Assembly: GCF_001278075.1 (NCBI RefSeq)
Contig: NZ_CP011340.1
Span: 4,774,001-4,838,000, forward strand
DNA from: Streptomyces pristinaespiralis
GTDB taxonomy: Bacteria > Actinomycetota > Actinomycetes > Streptomycetales > Streptomycetaceae
DNA: 64,000 nt
Direction of reading: 5' to 3'
Part shown: piece by piece, positions 32,925 through 41,500 of the stretch
How positions within the stretch are numbered: position 1 is the first letter of the stretch
Layout: every line of letters starts with the position of its first letter
The notes under the pieces: model-generated
The model's input: only the letters and a program-made list of their open reading frames with translations
Databases searched by the model: none
Told to the model about the DNA's origin: nothing
Translations under genes and position numbers: made by a program

Positions 32925-33135
32925 CGACAGCGCCCCCGTCCCGGCGGCAACGGCCCCGCGCGACAACGCCCCCGCCACGATCGACAGCGCCCCCGTCCCG
33001 GCGACAACGCCCCCGCCACGATCGACAGCGCCCCCGTCCCGGCGGCAGCGCCCCCGTCCCGGCGGCAGCGCCCCCGTCCCCGGGGTAACGCCCCCGCCAC
33101 GGAAGCCCACCCCGGCAACGGGTACCGCGCTACGC
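32925..33135. repeat. Tandem repeat array, GCCCCCGTCCCGGCGGC units
   Basis: About ten imperfect units of 18-21 bp alternate between a form near CAGCGCCCCCGTCCCGGCGG and a form near AACGCCCCCGCCACGATCG. A block of both types (about 40 bp) is itself repeated. The array fills the gap between the 60-residue ORF and the 3' end of the XPB helicase gene. Frames through it give Arg/Pro/Gly low complexity and are not genes. It may serve as a terminator region or recombination hot spot. Confidence 0.75.
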
Positions 33136-33140
33136 CCCCG

Positions 33141-34796
33141 TTACGACGGCTCCCCGGAGCCCGTCAGCAGATCGTCCGCGTCCATGATCCGGTACGCGTA
33201 GCCCTGTTCGGCCAGGAACCGCTGGCGGTGGGCCGCGAAGTCCTGGTCGATCGTGTCCCGCGCCACCACCGAATAGAAGTGCGCCTTGTGGCCGTCCGCC
33301 TTCGGGCGCAGCACCCGGCCGAGGCGCTGGGCCTCCTCCTGCCGGGAGCCGAACGTCCCGGACACCTGGATCGCGATCGTCGCCTCCGGCAGGTCGATCG
33401 AGAAGTTCGCGACCTTGGACACCACCAGCACGCTGATCTCGCCGTTGCGGAACGCGTCGAAGAGCTTCTCGCGCTGGGTGTTCGGCGTTTCGCCCTTGAT
33501 GACCGGCGCGTCCAGGTGCTCGCCCAGCTCGTCGAGCTGGTCGATGTACTGGCCGATGACGAGCGTCTGCTGACCGGCGTGCTTGCGCACCAGCTGCTCG
33601 GTCACCCTGCGCTTGGTCGCGGTCGTCGCGCAGAAGCGGTACTTCTCCTCCTGCTCCGCCGTCGCGTACGCCAGCCGCTCGGAGTCGGTCAGGTTGACCC
33701 GTACCTCCACGCAGTCCGCCGGGGCGATGTAGCCCTGCGCCTCGATCTCCTTCCACGGCGCGTCGAAACGCTTGGGGCCGATGAGGGAGAAGACGTCCGA
33801 CTCCCGGCCGTCCTCGCGCACGAGGGTGGCCGTGAGGCCGAGCCGGCGGCGGGCCTGGAGGTCGGCGGTGAACTTGAACACCGGCGCGGGCAGCAGGTGC
33901 ACCTCGTCGTAGAGGATCAGGCCCCAGTCGCGGGAGTCGAAGAGCTCCAGGTGGGGGTAGATGCCCTTCCGCTTGGTCGTCAGGACCTGGTACGTGGCGA
34001 TGGTGACCGGCCGGATCTCCTTCCTCGTACCGCTGTACTCGCCGATCTCGTCCTCGGTCAGCGAGGTGCGCTTCACCAGCTCGTGCTTCCACTGGCGGGC
34101 CGAGACGGTGTTGGTGACCAGGATCAGGGTGGTGGCCTTCGCCCGGGCCATGGCACCGGCGCCGACGAGGGTCTTGCCCGCGCCGCAGGGGAGGACGACC
34201 ACGCCGGAGCCGCCGTGCCAGAAGCCCTCGACGGCCTGCTTCTGGTACGGGCGCAGGGCCCATCCGGTCTCGTCGAGGTCGATGGCGTGCGCCTCACCGT
34301 CGACGTATCCCGCGAGGTCCTCTGCCGGCCAGCCGAGCTTCAGCAGCGTCTGCTTGATCTGGCCGCGCTCCGAGGGGTGCACGGCGACCGTGTCCGGGTC
34401 GATGCGGGTGCCGACCAGCGGCTGGATCTTCTTCGACCGCAGGATCTCCTCGAGCACCGGCCGGTCGGTGGAGGTGAGGACGAGCCCGTGGGTGGGGTGC
34501 TTGGACAGGGTGAGCCGGCCGTAGCGGGCCATGGTCTCCGCCACGTCGACCAGGAGGGCGTGCGGCACCGGGTAGCGGGAGAACTCGACCAGCGCGTCGA
34601 CGACCTGCTCGGCGTCGTGGCCGGCGGCCCTGGCGTTCCACAGGCCGAGCGGGGTGACCCGGTAGGTGTGGATGTGCTCCGGCGCGCGCTCCAGTTCGGC
34701 GAAGGGAGCGATGGCGCGACGGCAGGCGTCCGCCTGCTCGTGGTCCACCTCGAGCAGGAGCGTCTTGTCGCTCTGGACGATCAGCGGTCCGTTCAA
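33141..34796 (-). CDS. DNA repair helicase XPB (actinobacterial type)
   Basis: The 551-residue protein starts from TTG 34796 (MNGPLIVQSDKTLLLEVDH). AAAGGG is about 7 nt ahead of that codon, while the in-frame GTG 34802 would be too close to it. Residues 1-120 form the helicase-associated N-terminal domain. The SF2 core follows, with Walker A LPCGAGKT (202-209), DEVH box at 297-300, LGLTATLVREDG (motif III) and QRLGRVLRPKADGHKAHFYS (motif VI). Actinobacterial XPB unwinds DNA 3' to 5' and is thought to act in repair. It is followed by a repeat array and divergent from a VanZ-like gene. The related helicase-associated WYL protein lies just beyond that gene. Confidence 0.93.
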   Translation of the reverse strand: MNGPLIVQSDKTLLLEVDHEQADACRRAIAPFAELERAPEHIHTYRVTPLGLWNARAAGHDAEQVVDALVEFSRYPVPHALLVDVAETMARYGRLTLSKHPTHGLVLTSTDRPVLEEILRSKKIQPLVGTRIDPDTVAVHPSERGQIKQTLLKLGWPAEDLAGYVDGEAHAIDLDETGWALRPYQKQAVEGFWHGGSGVVVLPCGAGKTLVGAGAMARAKATTLILVTNTVSARQWKHELVKRTSLTEDEIGEYSGTRKEIRPVTIATYQVLTTKRKGIYPHLELFDSRDWGLILYDEVHLLPAPVFKFTADLQARRRLGLTATLVREDGRESDVFSLIGPKRFDAPWKEIEAQGYIAPADCVEVRVNLTDSERLAYATAEQEEKYRFCATTATKRRVTEQLVRKHAGQQTLVIGQYIDQLDELGEHLDAPVIKGETPNTQREKLFDAFRNGEISVLVVSKVANFSIDLPEATIAIQVSGTFGSRQEEAQRLGRVLRPKADGHKAHFYSVVARDTIDQDFAAHRQRFLAEQGYAYRIMDADDLLTGSGEPS

Positions 34797-34902
34797 CGCC
34801 ACACCCTTTCGGTCGGGCCGGTCCGTCCATCCGGACACGGCCAAACATCCAGTGTCCCGCATCGGGGGCCTGTCCGGAGAGTGTGCGGGTAGCCGGGTTG
34901 TC

Positions 34903-35463
34903 ATGACCACTGATGACCGGCCCCGCGAGTGGGGCAGAACCCTCCTCCGCGCAGGTCTGATCGTCTGCGCCTTCGCCGCCCTGGTCGTGTTCTCCGCGGT
35001 CCTGGCCCGGCTGACGCTCACGCCGTCCCACGCCTCGGAGGGCGTGGCGACGGTGAACATGCGCCCCGGAGCGTCCCTTCGGCAGTACGCCGAGGAGTAC
35101 ACGTTCCTGGCGGCCGCCAAGCAGGCCGGCGGCAATGTGCTGCTCGGCGTGCCCTTCGGCGTGCTGCTGCCGGTGCTGGTGCCCAGGTCGATGCGGCTGC
35201 TGCGGGTGATGGTGCTCACCGTCGTGGTGATGGCCCTGGTGGAGCTGGCGCAGGGCGCGATCGTCGCCGGCCGGGCCTTCGACGTGGACGACGTGATCCT
35301 GAACACCACCGGCGCGCTGATCGGCTACGTCCTGCTGGGGCGCAGGCTGGGCCGGGCCTGGCGCAGGCGGCGCGGCGAGGCGGAGCAACCGGAGGAGCCG
35401 GCCGCCGGCTCGTCCCGGTGGCGGCTCAGCCGGCGTCGTCGGCCAGCTCCGCCACGCCCGTGA
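34903..35463 (+). CDS. VanZ-family membrane protein
   Basis: The 186-residue protein (ATG 34903) has helices at residues about 15-40, 75-95, 100-120 and 125-145. The VanZ core is seen in GGNVLLGVPFGVLLPVLVPRS and VALVELAQGAIVAGRAFDVDDVILNTTGALIGYVLL. The conserved D-V-D-D-V..N..G segment is typical of VanZ-like proteins. VanZ confers low-level teicoplanin resistance in enterococci; actinobacterial homologues have no settled role. The Arg-rich C-terminus overlaps the convergent helicase-associated gene by 38 bp. Confidence 0.85.
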   Translation: MTTDDRPREWGRTLLRAGLIVCAFAALVVFSAVLARLTLTPSHASEGVATVNMRPGASLRQYAEEYTFLAAAKQAGGNVLLGVPFGVLLPVLVPRSMRLLRVMVLTVVVMALVELAQGAIVAGRAFDVDDVILNTTGALIGYVLLGRRLGRAWRRRRGEAEQPEEPAAGSSRWRLSRRRRPAPPRP

Positions 35464-37900
35464 TGCGGTGCAGCGGATACGTCCGCACCTCGTCCGCGGT
35501 GTGGTCGAACGCCGTCACGAAGCCGCCCTCCACGCGGACCGGCGCGATGACGCGCTGGCTGGCGGTGCCCTCCGCGTTGACGTAGCCGATCCACACCGCG
35601 GAGCCGGTGAGCGCGGCGGCCTGAACGGTGGCCAGGGTCTCCGCCGACGAGGTGCGGGGCAGTTCACCGGCCCGCGGCCGGCCCTCCTCCGCGGCCGGTT
35701 TCCGTACGACGGTGGCCGCCATGTCACCCGCTCTGATCGCCTTCACAGCGGCGCCGAGCAGCGTGCCGTCCGGCACGGGCGGGCCTTCCGGTACGGGGGC
35801 GGGCGGGGTGCGCGGCGGGGTGCGGCGGGCGTGGGCGCGGGTGATCAGGACATCGCCCTCCGCGGACTCGGCGGCCGGGGCGTACCCCATCGCACGCAGG
35901 CCCTCGAGCAGGGTCCCCGGGTCGCTCTGGGCGGCGAGTACGGTCGGCGCGAGGCGGCGCAGCCCGAGGCCGTGCGACCGCTTGTCGGCGAGGATCTCGC
36001 CGAGGACGGCGTCGTCGTCGCAGCGCACGTAGGCGGAGGCCGCGCCGATGCGCAGATGGCCGTGGCGGCGGGCGACGTCGTCGACGAGGTAGCTGAGCGG
36101 CTGCGGTACGGGCGTCCGGGAGTGCGTGGCCAGGAAGGCGTGCACGTCGGAGGCGGCCATGCCGGCGTCGAGTGCCCGCCGCACGGAGCCCGGCGTGAAG
36201 CGGTAGACGGTGGCGCCGCCCTTGGACTCGATCTCGGCGAGGACGGCGAGCGTCTCCGCGAGGGGGCGGTCGAGGGGCCCCGGCGCCACCGCGGTGAGGT
36301 CGGCCTGGAGCAGGACGTGGTCGAGCGGCTCCGGCAGGAGCGGCGCGAGCGCCTTGACGGCGCAGGCGCGCCGGTCGGCGAGCGTCCCGCCGTCCGCGCC
36401 CGGCGTTTTGTCCACGCCTTCCGCGCCGAGCAGGGCGCGGCCGTGCGTGGACAGTGCGCCCCGGCCGCTCACGCCGAGCAGTTCGGCCTCCGACAGGGTC
36501 CATGCCGCGACCCGTGCCCGCAGGTCCTTCGTGGAGCCCGCGGCCTCGCGCAGCGGCCGCTCCCAGCGCAGCCGGGACAGCAGCGACTCGGGGGCGGGGG
36601 CGGTCCCGTGCGGGAGCTCCGCCGCCAGTTCGAGGACGCGCCGGCGCACCTCCACGGCGGCCGAGCGGTCCAGGTCCGGGCCGAGGACGGAGAGCGTGCG
36701 GCCCTTGGCGTCCTGGCTGCCGACGAGGCCCGGCGTACGCGTCGCCGTCAACCAGGCGACGGCCAGTTCACCCCACCGCTCCGCCGGCGGGAGCTCGATC
36801 CATTCGTCGTACGCCGGCGTCGGCGCGTACCGCTCGTCCGCCTCGCCGTCGGAGGCCACCAGCCCGGCCGCGAAGGCGAGTTCGATCCAGAACGCGGCGA
36901 GCTGCTCGCTGGTGTCCAGCGCCGCGGCCGCCCGCTTGAGGTCCCGCACGGCCAGACCTCCGGCGCGCAGTACCGCCGGACCGCCCTCGTGCCAGTCCTT
37001 CAGCAGGTCCTCGATCGTGGTCAGTGCCGTGTACGCCTGTCCGGCCGCCGCGTTGTCCACAGCCTGTGGACCGTATTCCGCGGCGGGCGCGACGGCCGGC
37101 GGAACGGGCTCCGGCACCCGGTGCGCACGGCCCGCCCGCAGATGCAGTGCCACCTCCCGCGGCAGCACCACTGTGCGCGCCGACGCCGGCAGCAGCAGGC
37201 CGCGGTCCCGCAGCCACCGCACGGGCGGCGTGGGATCGGCGGTCACCTCCCCGTACGGAGGGCCCCACACCAGCCGGTCCAGCACCGCGAGCGCGTCGGA
37301 CGGGGCCGTGTCCAGCAGGTCCGCCATCCGCGTCCGGTCGGTGAACAGCGCGGTCAGCGACGCCACCGCGGACACCGGGTCGTGCGTCGTCGGCAGGCCC
37401 GCCGCCGCCACGATCTCCTGGAGCCGGCCGGGCGACATCCCGGCCGTCGCCTCCGTCACCGTGGGACCGAGTCCGGTTGGCGAAGGGCGGGTCGGGGACG
37501 GCGCGAGCAGCTCACGGGCCGTACGCACCAGCCGCAGCCGGTCGTCGTCGCCCCACACCAGGGCCTGCCGGCGCAGCGTCCCGAGGGCGCCGGGGAGGGC
37601 GGCCGCGACGTCCGCGTCACCGTCGTCGCCGGCCATCAGCGCGAGCAGCGTCCCGTACGGTGCCGGGTCCGGCGCCACCGCCAGCGCCTCCGCGGTCTGG
37701 AGGGTGAACCGGTCCAGGCGCTCCAGGGCCCGCACGACCGAAGCGCGGGTACCGGCCCGGGTGGCGAGTTGGGTGACGTCGTTCGGCACCGGGCTCAGCA
37801 GATCGGGGCGGGCGCGCAACAGCGCGGCCAGCTCCTCGTCGTCGCGGGCGCGCAGCGCCTCCGCGAGCGTGCGCGGGCTGCCGCCGCGTTCTTCGGGCAT
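35426..37900 (-). CDS. Helicase-associated protein with C-terminal WYL-like domain
   Basis: This is an 824-residue protein from ATG 37900 (MPEERGGSPRTLAEALRARDD); ATG 37909 is equally possible. Residues 1-160 are helical. A middle region of about residues 340-640 contains DHVLLQADLTAVAPGPLDRPLAETLAVLAEIESKGGATVYRFTPGSVRRAL, the helicase-associated (Helicase_C_3/XPB N-terminal-like) domain. The last 70 residues (AVWIGYVNAEGTASQRVIAPVRVEGGFVTAFDHTADEVRTYPLHRITGV) look like a WYL ligand-binding domain. No P-loop is present, so it is not itself a helicase. Its closeness to XPB suggests a shared DNA-damage role. The WYL part suggests sensing of nucleic acid or nucleotide. Confidence 0.82.
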   Translation of the reverse strand: MPEERGGSPRTLAEALRARDDEELAALLRARPDLLSPVPNDVTQLATRAGTRASVVRALERLDRFTLQTAEALAVAPDPAPYGTLLALMAGDDGDADVAAALPGALGTLRRQALVWGDDDRLRLVRTARELLAPSPTRPSPTGLGPTVTEATAGMSPGRLQEIVAAAGLPTTHDPVSAVASLTALFTDRTRMADLLDTAPSDALAVLDRLVWGPPYGEVTADPTPPVRWLRDRGLLLPASARTVVLPREVALHLRAGRAHRVPEPVPPAVAPAAEYGPQAVDNAAAGQAYTALTTIEDLLKDWHEGGPAVLRAGGLAVRDLKRAAAALDTSEQLAAFWIELAFAAGLVASDGEADERYAPTPAYDEWIELPPAERWGELAVAWLTATRTPGLVGSQDAKGRTLSVLGPDLDRSAAVEVRRRVLELAAELPHGTAPAPESLLSRLRWERPLREAAGSTKDLRARVAAWTLSEAELLGVSGRGALSTHGRALLGAEGVDKTPGADGGTLADRRACAVKALAPLLPEPLDHVLLQADLTAVAPGPLDRPLAETLAVLAEIESKGGATVYRFTPGSVRRALDAGMAASDVHAFLATHSRTPVPQPLSYLVDDVARRHGHLRIGAASAYVRCDDDAVLGEILADKRSHGLGLRRLAPTVLAAQSDPGTLLEGLRAMGYAPAAESAEGDVLITRAHARRTPPRTPPAPVPEGPPVPDGTLLGAAVKAIRAGDMAATVVRKPAAEEGRPRAGELPRTSSAETLATVQAAALTGSAVWIGYVNAEGTASQRVIAPVRVEGGFVTAFDHTADEVRTYPLHRITGVAELADDAG

Positions 37901-38049
37901 GGTCCCCATCCGCCCCACGTTAGCCCCTGGAGCGCTACCGTCGGGGACGGGACGGCCCGGGAAGGCGGGCCGGCTCTTGTGCGTCCGCCGGCCTGCGCGC
38001 GGGAACACCGGGGACGCCGGGCACACCGGGAACGTCAGGGGAAGTGTCG

Positions 38050-39156
38050 GTGGGGATCGAGAGCGACCAGCTCGTCTACGACTATCTGAGCCGCGTCGGC
38101 GACCTGGCCCAGCAGGCACAGCTTCCGTCCGGCGAGCGCATGCGGCTCGTGACGACCCTGCGGAGCGAGATCGAGAAGCAGCGGACGAGGTTCGGCGGGG
38201 ACAGCCCGGCGGGCGTACGCCGCATCCTCGGGAAACTCGGCACGCCGGACGAGGTGGTGGCGTCGGCGACGTCGTCGGCGCCGGCCTCGGGAACCTCCGC
38301 GGCCTCCGCTGCCGCGACGGCCTCCACGGCCTCACGGGACGCCGACGGAACGCATCCGGCGCCGCGTCAGGCGCCCTGGGCCGAGGGGGACATGGAGCCG
38401 GGAACGTCCGCGCCGTCGCGTCTGCCGGGGCGACGCCGCGTGCCGCGGCCGCGGGCGGGCGACGCGCCCCCGCCGGCCCCCGCCCCCACGCCTTTGCCGC
38501 GCGAGGCCGCGTCGCCGCCGCACCTCGCCGGCATGGACGAACTGGGCCCTTCCGGCTCCGAGCCGGACTGGTGGCGTATCGATCCGGCGCCGTTCGGCGC
38601 GGGCGACGCGGTGGCGGGGTTCGTCGGCGGTGTCGAGATCCCCGAAATACTGAAACCTCCGCCGTCGCAGGACGAGGACGAGGACGGGCAAGGGGCCGGG
38701 GAGGGCGAGGAGACCGCCGCGGCCGGGGCGGGGCGGCGGCGCCGTGTGCTGCGGCGGTTGCTCAGGCGCCGAGACGCCGGCGCGGACGCGGACGCGGTCG
38801 CCGCAGCCGCGCCCAGGCCCGGGCTCGGCAGCCCGATGCTGCTGCTCGCCGCGGTGCTGCTCGTCGCCGGCGCGGTCCTCGGCTCGCTCGTCGCGCTCGG
38901 CCTCGGCTGGCTCCTCGCGTACGGCTCGCGCCGGCTGTCCCGGACGGAGGTCAAGTTCGCCGTGATCGGCCTGCCCGGCGCCGCGGTGGCGAGCGGTGCG
39001 CTGTGGCTGTGGGGCCGGATCAACGGCCACTGGGGCGAGACGATTCCCGAGGACGGGATGCGGGACGCGCTGACGGGGACGTGGCCGTGGGTGGTGAGGG
39101 GGGCGGCGGTGGCGTCGGCGGTGTTCTTGGTGTGGCGGGCGAGGCGGGTGCGGTGA
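38050..39156 (+). CDS. HAAS-like signalling membrane protein
   Basis: I chose GTG 38050 because AGGGGAA (38037-38043) is then 6 nt away; GTG 38044 directly abuts that site. Residues 1-75 (SDQLVYDYLSRVGDLAQQAQLPSGERMRLVTTLRSEIEKQRTRFGGDSPAGVRRILGKLGTPDEVV) form a helical HAAS/DUF1700-like domain, often found on proteins linked to PadR-type regulators or sensor systems. A long disordered Ala/Pro/acidic section (80-230) follows. Three C-terminal helices (LLLAAVLLVAGAVLGSLVALGLGWLLAYG and others) and a basic end complete it. The function is unknown, and it is followed by a large inverted repeat. Confidence 0.75.
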   Translation: MGIESDQLVYDYLSRVGDLAQQAQLPSGERMRLVTTLRSEIEKQRTRFGGDSPAGVRRILGKLGTPDEVVASATSSAPASGTSAASAAATASTASRDADGTHPAPRQAPWAEGDMEPGTSAPSRLPGRRRVPRPRAGDAPPPAPAPTPLPREAASPPHLAGMDELGPSGSEPDWWRIDPAPFGAGDAVAGFVGGVEIPEILKPPPSQDEDEDGQGAGEGEETAAAGAGRRRRVLRRLLRRRDAGADADAVAAAAPRPGLGSPMLLLAAVLLVAGAVLGSLVALGLGWLLAYGSRRLSRTEVKFAVIGLPGAAVASGALWLWGRINGHWGETIPEDGMRDALTGTWPWVVRGAAVASAVFLVWRARRVR

Positions 39157-39180
39157 CGCCTGCGGCGGGCGCTTTCCCCA

Positions 39181-39347
39181 CCCCGCCCCTTCCCGTAACC
39201 GGGGGCGCCGCCCCCGGACCCGTACCGCGCTTCGCGCGGTGCCCTCAAGCGCCGGGCGGGCTGGATTTCGCTTCGCGAAATCAGCCCCGCCGGCGATTGA
39301 GGCGCGGGGGTCCGGGGGCGGCACCCCCGGTTCGGGAAGGGGCGGGT
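39181..39347. repeat. Long inverted repeat around a CCGGCGATTGAGG core
   Basis: A left arm of about 45-50 bp (39181-39230, with CCCCTTCCCG, ACCGGGGGCGCCGCCCCCGG and CGCGC) is matched in reverse by 39303-39347 (GCGCGGGGGTCCGGGGGCGG to GGGAAGGGGCGGG). Only a few mismatches occur. The centre holds a smaller hairpin (39264-39282) and the motif CCCCGCCGGCGATTGAGG, also found in the 11 kb and 19 kb arrays. The whole can fold into one long imperfect cruciform or RNA hairpin. It is probably a bidirectional terminator for the HAAS-like gene and the iron operon. Confidence 0.8.
39264..39282. terminator. Hairpin with CTTCG loop
   Basis: GATTTCG (39264-39270) and CGAAATC (39276-39282) form a 7-bp perfect stem closed by a CTTCG loop, a stable tetraloop-like turn. 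It is nested inside the long inverted repeat between the HAAS-like gene and the siderophore-binding lipoprotein gene. It is symmetrical enough to work in both directions. Confidence 0.6.
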
Positions 39348-39359
39348 AGGGGAACGGCC

Positions 39360-39664
39360 CCGCGCAGCGGCTCCCGTGCGACGCGGCACTCGTGTGCAGC
39401 GGCTCCCTCGCGACGCGGACCTGTGCGCAGCGGCACCGTGCGCCGCGGCCCCGCGCAGCGGCTCCCGCGTGACGCGGCTCCCCCGCGCAGCGGCACCCGC
39501 GCGACGCGGACCTGTGCGCAGCGGCACCGTGCGCAGCGGACCTGTGCGCAGCGGCACCCGTGCGCCGCGGCCCCGCGCAGCGGCACCCTCGCGACGCGGA
39601 CCTGTGCGCAGCGGCACCGTGCGCAGCGGACCTGTGCGCAGCGGCACCCGTGCGCCGCGGCCCC
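39360..39664. repeat. Tandem repeats with a 90-bp duplicated block
   Basis: The region is built from short units around GCGCAGCGGCACC, GCGCAGCGGACCTGT and GCGCCGCGGCCCC. A 90-bp block (39501-39590) is followed directly by a second copy that is identical for 74 bp (39591-39664). It abuts the 3' end of the siderophore-binding lipoprotein gene (39673). Open frames here translate to Cys/Ala/Pro/Arg repeats and are not genes. The exact duplication indicates recent slippage or unequal recombination. Confidence 0.85.
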
Positions 39665-39672
39665 CCGTCCCG

Positions 39673-40656
39673 CTACTTCGTGAGGTCCGCCTCCAGCTCG
39701 TCCAGGATCTGGGCCGCCGCCGTGTAGCCGATGCCCTGGATCCACAGTTCGTCGTCGACCGAGAACACCTTGTTGTTCTTGACCGCGTTCATGCTCTTCC
39801 ACAGCGCGCTGTCCAGCGTCTGCTTCTGCTTCGCCTTCTCCGGGTCGCCGTACGTCGAGTGGAAGACGGCCTCCGCGTCCGCGAGGTCGATCTTCTCGGG
39901 GCTCACGTCGTAGGAGAAGCCGTCCTTCGCCTTGTCGGTGATGGCCGGGCGGCCCAGGCCGACGTCGGCGAGGATCGTCGAGATGTAGTTCTTCTTGCCG
40001 TAGATGCGGATGTCCGCGCCCTCGATGAAGCGGACGACGTTGACCTCCGTGGCGGCCGCCTTCTCCTTGCCGCCGAGCGCCTCTGTGACCTTCGCGGTGC
40101 GGGCCTCGTACGCGGCGACGGCCTTCGTCGCCTCCGCCTTCTTGCCCAGCGCGTCCGCGTGGATCCGGAAGTTCTCCTTCCAGGGCTCGCCGGTGGTCTC
40201 GGTCATCACCGTCGGCGCGATCTTCTTCAGCTCGGCGTACTTGTCGCCGTGGCGGATCTTGCTGGTGAGGATCAGGTCGGGCTCGAGCGCGGCGATGGCC
40301 TCCAGGTTGGGGGTCATCATCTCGCCGACGTCGGCGATGCCTTCGAGCTTGTCCTTGGGCAGGTAGTTCAGGAAGCCCGACGCGGTGCCGGTGTGGGTGG
40401 CGCCGACGGGCTTGACGCCCAGGGTGATCGCGGAGTCGAGCTCCGCGGTGTCGAGGACGACGACGCGCTTCGGCGCGTCGGGGACCTCGACGTCGCCCAT
40501 GGCCGTCTTCACGGTGTGCTTGCCGCCCGCGCCGCCGGACGCCGCCGAGTCGGAGGAGGGGGTGTCGTCGTTCGTGCCGCAGGCGCTCAGCGTCATCGCG
40601 GCGGTGAGGACGAGGGAACCGGCGAGGAGGCCGCGGCGGCGAAGCATGCTGCTCAT
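39673..40656 (-). CDS. Iron-siderophore ABC transporter substrate-binding lipoprotein
   Basis: The 327-residue lipoprotein has the signal peptide MLRRRGLLAGSLVLTAAMTLSAC, with lipobox LSAC and acylated Cys26. The mature domain matches the FhuD/FepB (PBP_2) fold: GDVEVPDAPKRVVVLDTAELDSAITLGVKPVGATH, then IADVGEMMTPNLEAIAALEPDLILTSKIRHGDKYAELKKIAPTV. It should capture a ferric siderophore outside the cell and deliver it to the permease pair encoded upstream. It is the last gene of the four-gene operon, 13 bp after the ATPase gene. A GAAAGG ribosome site lies 9 nt before the ATG. The siderophore type cannot be told. Confidence 0.92.
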   Translation of the reverse strand: MSSMLRRRGLLAGSLVLTAAMTLSACGTNDDTPSSDSAASGGAGGKHTVKTAMGDVEVPDAPKRVVVLDTAELDSAITLGVKPVGATHTGTASGFLNYLPKDKLEGIADVGEMMTPNLEAIAALEPDLILTSKIRHGDKYAELKKIAPTVMTETTGEPWKENFRIHADALGKKAEATKAVAAYEARTAKVTEALGGKEKAAATEVNVVRFIEGADIRIYGKKNYISTILADVGLGRPAITDKAKDGFSYDVSPEKIDLADAEAVFHSTYGDPEKAKQKQTLDSALWKSMNAVKNNKVFSVDDELWIQGIGYTAAAQILDELEADLTK

Positions 40657-40669
40657 GGACGGGAACCTT

Positions 40670-41500
40670 TCAGGCGGACTGCGGCGTGGAGGTGGGGGTC
40701 TTGGGCGGGCCCGGAGGGGAGTACGGCGCTCCGGGAACGACGAGGGGCGAGCCGGTCACCGGGTCGGGGACCACGACCGACTCCATGCCGAACACCTCGC
40801 GGACCAGTTCGGCGGTGACGACGTCGGCCGGCGCCCCTTCCGCGACGATCCGGCCCGCCTTCATGGCGACGAGATGGTCGGCGTAGCGGGCGGCCTGGTT
40901 GAGGTCGTGGAGCACGGCGACGACCGTCCGGCCGCGTTCGTGGTTCAACTGCCGTACGAGGTCGAGCACCTCGACCTGGTGCGCGATGTCGAGGAAGGTC
41001 GTCGGCTCGTCCAGGAGCAGCAGGTCCGTCTCCTGTGCGAGTGCCATGGCGATCCACACGCGCTGTCGCTGACCGCCCGACAGTTCGTCGACGGGCCGGT
41101 CGGCGAGGGCGGTGACGTCCGTGCGCTCCATGGCGTCCGTCACGGCGCGTTCGTCCTCCTGCGACCACTGCTGCCACCAGTGCTGGTGGGGTTGGCGGCC
41201 GCGGGCCACGAGGTCGGCGACGGTGATCGCCTCCGGCGCGACCGGGGACTGCGGCAGCAGACCGATGGACTTGGCGATCTTCTTCGTCGGGATCGCGGAC
41301 AGCTCCGCTCCGTCGAGGAGGACCGCGCCGCCCTTGGGCTTCAGCAGCCGGCCCAGCGCCCGCAGGGTCGTCGACTTGCCGCAGGCGTTGGGGCCGACGA
41401 TGACCGTGACCTGCCCGTCGGGGACCGCGAGGTCGAGTTCGTGCACGACCGTGCGGTCCTCGTAGGCGAGCGTCAGCTCGCGCGCCGTCAGCCTGCTCAC
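40670..41500 (-). CDS. Iron-siderophore ABC transporter ATP-binding protein
   Basis: This is a 276-residue ATPase of the FecE/FepC type. Walker A is [17 protein letters not shown]. The Q-loop region [27 protein letters not shown] is diagnostic of siderophore importers. The signature is [18 protein letters not shown] and Walker B is [16 protein letters not shown]. It starts at GTG 41500 behind GGAGGTAAGTC, and that codon overlaps the stop of the second permease (GTGA at 41497-41500). It powers ferric-siderophore uptake with the two flanking permeases and the lipoprotein. The C-terminal 25 residues are a Pro/Ser/Thr-rich tail. Confidence 0.95.
   Translation of the reverse strand: MSRLTARELTLAYEDRTVVHELDLAVPDGQVTVIVGPNACGKSTTLRALGRLLKPKGGAVLLDGAELSAIPTKKIAKSIGLLPQSPVAPEAITVADLVARGRQPHQHWWQQWSQEDERAVTDAMERTDVTALADRPVDELSGGQRQRVWIAMALAQETDLLLLDEPTTFLDIAHQVEVLDLVRQLNHERGRTVVAVLHDLNQAARYADHLVAMKAGRIVAEGAPADVVTAELVREVFGMESVVVPDPVTGSPLVVPGAPYSPPGPPKTPTSTPQSA

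Noticed and set aside
39360..39664. Possible Cys/Ala-rich peptide gene in the tandem repeats before the siderophore lipoprotein
   Set aside because: All six frames are open because stops are rare in GC-rich repeats. There is no ribosome site, and the lipoprotein stop lies 9 bp from the array.
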